A stretch of DNA of 9,150 bases from Betaproteobacteria bacterium. Its GTDB lineage: Bacteria; Pseudomonadota; Gammaproteobacteria; Burkholderiales; SG8-41. Position numbers and translations under genes: made by a program. Of this stretch, positions 5,961 to 9,150 are shown piece after piece; positions within the stretch are counted from its first letter, which is position 1, and each line of letters begins with the position of its first letter. The notes beneath the pieces were generated by a model. That model ran no database searches and was not told where the DNA came from. It worked only from the letters and a program-made list of their open reading frames with translations. The stretch spans positions 1 through 9,150 of the forward strand of contig JANXRI010000286.1 of assembly GCA_025353085.1 (NCBI GenBank). Reading direction: 5' to 3'.

Positions 5961-7145
5961 TCAGCCGCTGAGTTGGCGCGCGAGGTCGAGCAACATCGTA
6001 TCGTTGCCGCGCGCCGCGACGAGCGACAGCCCGAGCGGGCAGCCATTGAACTTCGCGAGCGGCAAACTGATCTGCGGCAAGCGCGCGAGGCCGGCGATAC
6101 ATAAGAGGCTCATTGCGCGGCTGCGAAAATCGTCGAGATTCGCCACCGGCGTCTTGACGGGCGGCGCGATCGTGTGGACAGTCGGCAGCACGAGCACCGC
6201 GTTGTCTCGCAGCAGGCCGTCCATCCGCCCGGTGATGTCTTCGCGTTGCGTCTTGAGCGGGGCGATCTCGTCGGCGGTCAGCGTCGCCGCCCATTCAAAA
6301 CGTTCGCGCACGCCGGGGCCGAACTGCGGTTTGACGCGTTGAATCCATACGCCGTGCTGGGCCCACGCTTCCGCGCCCTGCAACTTGCGAAAAACCTGGA
6401 ACCATTGCGGCAGACTTTCGTTCGACACCGTGACGTTGCGCGGTGTACCCAATAACGAAGTCACGCGCGCCACCGCCGACTCAAACGCCGGCTTCACCGC
6501 GGCGTCGACGAGCGCAAACGCGTCGTCTGCATATAACAATATGCCGGGTTGAGCTGCAGGCTTTCCGTCTTGCAATAAAACCCGGCCCACGCGCTCGAGC
6601 GCCTGCGCGTCGCGCGCAAACCAGCCGGCCACGTCGAAGCTCGCCGCGAGCGCGCACGCGCCGTCCAGCGGCAGGCGCCCGTGCGTCGGACGCAGGCCGT
6701 AAAGCCCACAGAAGCTCGCGGGCGCGCGCACCGAGCCGCCGGTATCGGAGCCTAAAGCGAAATCGACGAGGCCCGCCGCCACCGCCGCCGCCGATCCACT
6801 CGACGACCCGCCGGGGATACGGCCCGGCGCATTGACGTTGACCGGCGTGCCGTAATGCGGATTTTCGCCATTGAGACTGTAGGCCATCTCGTCGGTGTGG
6901 GTCTTGCCGAGGATGTGCGCGCCCGCGCCGAGCAACCTTTGCACCACCGGCGCGGTGGTTGAAGCCGGCGGATGCGTCGCAATCCAGTCGGGACTGCCGA
7001 AACCGGTCTTGTGCCCGGCGATATCGTAAAGATCCTTGATGCCGCACAGGAGGCCCGCGAGCGGACCGATCGCCGCGCCCGCGACTTCGACGTGCGTGTG
7101 GCGACAGAAGGCGCCGATAGTGTCGCGTTCGAGAATATTTTGCAT
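5961..7145 (-). CDS. Amidase-signature hydrolase, AMI1-like
   Basis: This 394-residue enzyme belongs to the amidase-signature family (Ser-cisSer-Lys triad). Lys37 lies in GIKDLYD, Ser114 in PGGSSSGSAA (cis-Ser) and nucleophile Ser138 in GSDTGGSVR. Spacing and motifs (TGFGSPDW, DEMAYSLNGEN, HYGTPVN, FCGLYGLRPTHG, SFDVAGWFARD) closely follow plant AMI1 indole-3-acetamide hydrolase, whose triad as I recall is Lys36/Ser113/Ser137. It is shorter than GatA (about 480 residues) and no gatB/gatC is nearby, so a tRNA amidotransferase role is unlikely. Substrate cannot be read from sequence: indole-3-acetamide, other aryl- or alkyl-amides and nitrile-derived amides are all possible. There is no signal peptide, so it is cytoplasmic. 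It heads the unit with the YqiA-type hydrolase, and a TACAAT lies six bases before its ATG. It is divergent from the Fe-S operon. Confidence 0.9.
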   Translation of the reverse strand: MQNILERDTIGAFCRHTHVEVAGAAIGPLAGLLCGIKDLYDIAGHKTGFGSPDWIATHPPASTTAPVVQRLLGAGAHILGKTHTDEMAYSLNGENPHYGTPVNVNAPGRIPGGSSSGSAAAVAAGLVDFALGSDTGGSVRAPASFCGLYGLRPTHGRLPLDGACALAASFDVAGWFARDAQALERVGRVLLQDGKPAAQPGILLYADDAFALVDAAVKPAFESAVARVTSLLGTPRNVTVSNESLPQWFQVFRKLQGAEAWAQHGVWIQRVKPQFGPGVRERFEWAATLTADEIAPLKTQREDITGRMDGLLRDNAVLVLPTVHTIAPPVKTPVANLDDFRSRAMSLLCIAGLARLPQISLPLAKFNGCPLGLSLVAARGNDTMLLDLARQLSG

Positions 7146-7151
7146 GCGCGC

Positions 7152-7157
7152 ATTGTA
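7152..7157 (-). promoter_or_regulatory. Candidate -10 element giving a leaderless amidase mRNA
   Basis: TACAAT on the minus strand is followed by only six bases (GCGCGC) before the amidase ATG at 7145, so transcription would begin at or next to the start codon. No Shine-Dalgarno sequence is present. TTGTCC (7171-7176) is closer than an ideal -35 (13-base spacer). Confidence 0.35.
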
Positions 7158-7185
7158 GCGCCCGGCACGAGGACAAGACGCGCTG

Positions 7186-7194
7186 TGCTAACAT
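7186..7194 (+). promoter_or_regulatory. Extended -10 promoter of the Fe-S/ggt operon
   Basis: TGCTAACAT matches the extended -10 pattern (TG-n-TAnnnT). It would start transcription near 7201, 29 bases before the ATG at 7230. No convincing -35 is seen, as is common for extended -10 promoters. Confidence 0.35.
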
Positions 7195-7229
7195 TTCCTT
7201 CCCGCTTTGTATTGACACTGCGCCGACCT

Positions 7230-7658
7230 ATGGAATCCGAAACCGAACAACTGATTGCTTATGTCGAGCGCAACATCGAGCGCACGCTTGCCGATTGCAC
7301 GACGTGCGGCAAATGTTTCGACGCGTGCCCGATGACCGAATATTCCGCCGCGTTGAACGGCAAGACCGGCCCCGAAGTAGTCGCGGGCATTCGCAGCCTT
7401 CTCGCCGGCGATGGCGGCACGCCCGCGGCGCTCGAATGGACGCGCGTGTGCACGCAATCCGCGCGCTGCATCCCGGCCTGTCCCGAAAATGTGAACCCGA
7501 TGCTGATGATGCGGCTCTCGCGCATTACGGCGCTCGGCTCGACCGGCGGTCCGGCGCTATTGCCCGACGGCAAGCGCGACCCCAATTTTTTCCGCCGCAT
7601 CAACGCATTTTCAGCGCTGCAGTTTTCGGACGCCGAACTCGCGGCGTGGCAGCGCTAA
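7230..7658 (+). CDS. HdrC-like 4Fe-4S ferredoxin-type protein
   Basis: This 142-residue soluble protein resembles HdrC, the electron-transferring iron-sulfur subunit of heterodisulfide-reductase-type complexes. The first cluster motif is complete: CTTCGKCFDACP (Cys23, 26, 29, 33). The second, CTQSARCIPACP, has only Cys74, Cys80 and Cys84; the position for the fourth ligand is Ser77. This may hold a 3Fe or a non-Cys-ligated cluster, or may be a family trait. The tail VNPMLMMRLSRI after the second motif is typical of HdrC relatives. The ATG at 7230 is chosen because residues before it in the same frame are unlike the family and it follows the promoter at 7186-7194. The stop overlaps the ATG of the HdrB-like gene (TAATG), indicating translational coupling. 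The physiological partner and substrate are unknown. Confidence 0.8.
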   Translation: MESETEQLIAYVERNIERTLADCTTCGKCFDACPMTEYSAALNGKTGPEVVAGIRSLLAGDGGTPAALEWTRVCTQSARCIPACPENVNPMLMMRLSRITALGSTGGPALLPDGKRDPNFFRRINAFSALQFSDAELAAWQR

Positions 7659-8509
7659 TGGAAACAATGCGCGAGCGCGTCGTATTCTGGTACGGCTGCA
7701 ATGCCGTGCGTCATGGCGATATCATTCATAGCGCCATTGAGCTTTTGCGCGCCGTCGGCATCGATTCGGATCCCGCGGGTGGTCCCGCGTACTGCTGCGG
7801 CACGTCGAAAGACGGCAATCTCGCCGCGGCAGCCGGCATGGCGGCGCGCACGGTCGAAAAATTCAATGCGGCGGGCCGCGACACGGTCGTCACCTGGTGT
7901 CCATCGTGCCATCGCCATGCGGGCACGTTCATGACCGGCGTCAACACCGCCAAATTCGGCGTCTCGCACATCACGGAAATATTGCATACGCGCCGCCATC
8001 TACTCGTGCCGCTGCTTACGCATCGGCTCGATCGCCGGGTCGTCCTGCATAAGCACAGCGGTTTTCATGAAGTCGATGCCTATCCACTGATCGCCGATCT
8101 ATTGCGGTTGATTCCAGGTCTCGAGCTGGTCGTCACCGACTATTCAGCGCCCGGCCATATGTGTTCGGCAGTCTCGGCCGTGCCGGCCGCTTTGAAAGAC
8201 GTCGTGCGCCGGTCCGCCGAATTATGCAGGGCGCACGATAGCGACACGCTCGTCACCGCATTCCACTCGTGCCAGCGCCTGCTGTGCGGGCTTGCCACGA
8301 CCGACGGCATCAAGGTCGTAAATTACGTGAACCTGCTCGTCGAGGCGATGGGTATGAAACCGCCGGCCGACGAATATGCCGAGTGGAAAAACGCCGGGTC
8401 GGAAGCCGCGATCCGCGAAAAAATCGGCGAAGAACGCATCGCCAAAATCGGCGCCGAATTTTTCGCGCAGCAAGTGTTGCCTGAACTGCGCAAGTTGCCC
8501 GAAAAGTAA
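7658..8509 (+). CDS. HdrB-like CCG-domain protein
   Basis: This 283-residue protein resembles HdrB, the catalytic subunit of heterodisulfide reductase, and related CCG-domain proteins. The first CCG motif is intact, Cys14-x31-Cys46-Cys47-x33-Cys81-x2-Cys84 (YGCN, YCCGTS, WCPSCHRH), and could bind a noncubane iron-sulfur cluster. The second repeat is degraded: HKHSG (131-135) replaces the first Cys region, HMCSAV has a single Cys169, and FHSCQRLLCG has Cys205 and Cys210 spaced x4. Only one typical cluster is therefore expected. There is no membrane segment, so the protein is cytoplasmic. Translation is coupled to the upstream HdrC-like gene by the TAATG overlap, and a gamma-glutamyltransferase gene follows after 24 bases. 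No HdrA, lipoate-binding protein or FAD subunit is visible. Activity on a thiol disulfide is inferred from the family only. Confidence 0.8.
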   Translation: METMRERVVFWYGCNAVRHGDIIHSAIELLRAVGIDSDPAGGPAYCCGTSKDGNLAAAAGMAARTVEKFNAAGRDTVVTWCPSCHRHAGTFMTGVNTAKFGVSHITEILHTRRHLLVPLLTHRLDRRVVLHKHSGFHEVDAYPLIADLLRLIPGLELVVTDYSAPGHMCSAVSAVPAALKDVVRRSAELCRAHDSDTLVTAFHSCQRLLCGLATTDGIKVVNYVNLLVEAMGMKPPADEYAEWKNAGSEAAIREKIGEERIAKIGAEFFAQQVLPELRKLPEK

Positions 8510-8533
8510 GCGCGTCAGGTTTTTCACACGGAC

Positions 8534-9046
8534 ATGAGCATCAACTCGTCCTGGGCCGCGCGCGGCATGGTGGTCGCACCGCACGCGCTGGCCGCTCAAT
8601 CGGGGCTTGCAATACTGCGCGACGGCGGCAACGCACTCGAGGCCATGGTGGCGGCGGCGGCGACCATCTCGGTCGTGTATCCGCACATGAACGGCATCGG
8701 CGGCGACAGCTTCTGGCTGATTCACGAACCGGGCAAGGACGTGACCACGATAGACGCCGGCGGCCGCGCCGCGGGCCGCGCTACCGCCGACTTTTATCGC
8801 GCGCTTAAGCTCACTGCAATTCCGGTGCGTGGCCCGCTCGCGGCCAACACGGTTGCAGGCACAATCTCAGGCTGGCAACTTGCGCTCGATTACAGCGCGC
8901 GGCAATGGGCGGGCCGCGTGCCGCTCGCGCGCTTGCTCGACGATGCGACGCATTACGCCGCGCACGGCATCGTCGTGACCAAAAGTCAATCGGCAAATAC
9001 GGCCTCTAAGCTAGTAGTTCGTTCCATCAATACAATTACACAATAG
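8534..9046 (+). pseudogene. ggt: Gamma-glutamyltransferase, N-terminal fragment disrupted by an IS
   Basis: The first about 160 residues are a clear gamma-glutamyltransferase (T3-family Ntn hydrolase), which cleaves or transfers gamma-glutamyl groups from glutathione and related compounds. ARGMVVAPHALAAQSGLAIL, GGNALEAMVAA, NGIGGDSFWLI and DAGGRAAGR (the family's substrate-binding Arg region) are visible, as is the block ending KSQSANTASKL. Full-length members have about 530-580 residues and self-cleave at a catalytic Thr in the second half. Here homology stops at about 9013 and the frame continues for 11 unrelated codons to TAG at 9044-9046, so catalytic Thr and small subunit are lost. It cannot be active unless the remainder resumes beyond the IS and the element excises precisely. 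No signal peptide is visible, unlike periplasmic Ggt of E. coli. It is the third gene of the Fe-S operon, 24 bases after the HdrB-like stop. Confidence 0.88.
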
Positions 9047-9048
9047 TT

Positions 9049-9054
9049 TATAAT
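9049..9054 (+). promoter_or_regulatory. Transposase promoter, -10 element
   Basis: A perfect TATAAT lies inside the IS end, 37 bases before the transposase ATG. The -35 position (ATCAAT at a 17-base spacer) is weak, a common arrangement that keeps IS promoters low. Confidence 0.45.
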
Positions 9055-9081
9055 GGCCATGATCTTTGTGCAACTCTTGAC

Positions 9082-9086
9082 GGAGG
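9082..9086 (+). promoter_or_regulatory. Ribosome-binding site of the transposase
   Basis: GGAGG sits five bases before the ATG at 9092 and is the strongest Shine-Dalgarno sequence before any gene here. It decides this start over an in-frame ATG at 9053 that has no ribosome-binding site. Confidence 0.65.
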
Positions 9087-9091
9087 CGATC

Positions 9092-9150
9092 ATGGCGGGA
9101 AAGAGCAAACGAGCGGCACTTGTGTTGACGCAAGAGCAAAGGGCGACGCT
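9092..9150 (+). CDS. IS630-family-like transposase, N-terminus only
   Basis: Only 19 full codons are visible, beginning MAGKSKRAALVLTQEQRA. This resembles the start of IS630-family transposases, in which a short basic leader and LVLT..qR precede a helix-turn-helix DNA-binding region. The DDE catalytic domain lies beyond the window, so family assignment is tentative. The reading frame is the same as that of the truncated ggt, separated from it by the TAG at 9044-9046. Confidence 0.6.
   Translation, partial: MAGKSKRAALVLTQEQRAT

Larger units (their letters stand above)
9012..9150 (+). mobile_element. Insertion sequence, left end, probably IS630 family (runs off right edge)
   Basis: The ggt coding sequence ends abruptly at CTA (9011-9013), and the following 45 bases are AT-rich, unlike the flanking GC-rich DNA. 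They lead to a transposase start. IS630/Tc1-type elements insert at TA and duplicate it; TA dinucleotides occur at 9007, 9012 and 9015, so the exact boundary is uncertain by a few bases. The right end and inverted repeat are outside the window. Confidence 0.65.

Noticed and set aside
5412..6104. 230-residue plus-strand ORF opposite the hydrolase and amidase end
   Set aside because: It spans two real minus-strand genes with complete catalytic motifs and contains no domain of its own.
6481..7218. 245-residue minus-strand ORF over the amidase start
   Set aside because: This is an Arg/Gly-rich frame shadow of the amidase; the amidase frame carries the Lys-Ser-Ser signature.
6972..7229. N-terminal extension of the HdrC-like ORF
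   Set aside because: It lies antisense to the amidase start and across the divergent promoter region and has no ferredoxin-like features; the ATG at 7230 is the sensible start.
7295..7657. N-terminal extension of the HdrB-like ORF back to 7295
   Set aside because: The extra residues overlap the HdrC-like gene in another frame and look like shadow sequence; the ATG at 7658 places the first CCG cysteine at the normal position and overlaps the upstream stop as TAATG.
1..9150. CRISPR array, tRNA, rRNA, toxin-antitoxin or defence system
   Set aside because: I saw no regularly spaced repeats, no tRNA-like cloverleaf or rRNA segments, and no toxin, antitoxin or defence-type protein in any supported frame.

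Overview
The window is GC-rich (AT-rich only between 3325 and 3440 and after about 9014) and looks like a betaproteobacterial chromosome, probably from the Burkholderiales/Nitrosomonadales area and possibly a sulfur oxidiser. The reasons are the block mtgA-aroE-tonB-RNB ribonuclease, which I recall as a betaproteobacterial arrangement, the style of the TonB protein, and a partial SoxX-like cytochrome at the left edge. The lineage is inferred from gene content and style only.

Layout. Positions 1-164 (minus) hold the N-terminus of a secreted SoxX-like c-type cytochrome that runs off the window. A 257-base divergent spacer (165-421) carries promoter-like and palindromic sequences. It leads to a small DHCW-motif cupin (422-751, plus), which converges almost stop to stop with the minus-strand block. 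Read in its transcription direction (right to left) that block is: AMI1-like amidase, YqiA-type alpha/beta hydrolase, RNB-domain ribonuclease, TonB, shikimate dehydrogenase AroE and the monofunctional transglycosylase MtgA. Most of these genes have their own TAnAAT-type -10 sequence, so the block is probably several transcription units with read-through. The tonB promoter overlaps a degenerate Fur-box-like element.

A second divergent spacer (7146-7229) separates the amidase from a plus-strand operon: a small HdrC-like ferredoxin-type protein, an HdrB-like CCG-domain protein coupled to it by a TAATG overlap, and a gamma-glutamyltransferase gene. The last is cut off after about 160 codons by an insertion sequence whose transposase start (9092) looks like the IS630 family. 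The IS runs off the right edge.

How the genes relate. MtgA (cell wall), AroE (shikimate pathway), TonB (energised outer-membrane uptake) and the ribonuclease are housekeeping functions. The least understood unit is HdrC-like/HdrB-like/ggt: two iron-sulfur proteins of heterodisulfide-reductase type, each with one intact and one degenerate cluster motif, upstream of a gene family that acts on glutathione and gamma-glutamyl compounds. A role in thiol or disulfide metabolism is inference. In this genome the third gene is disrupted, and no HdrA or other obvious redox partner is in view.
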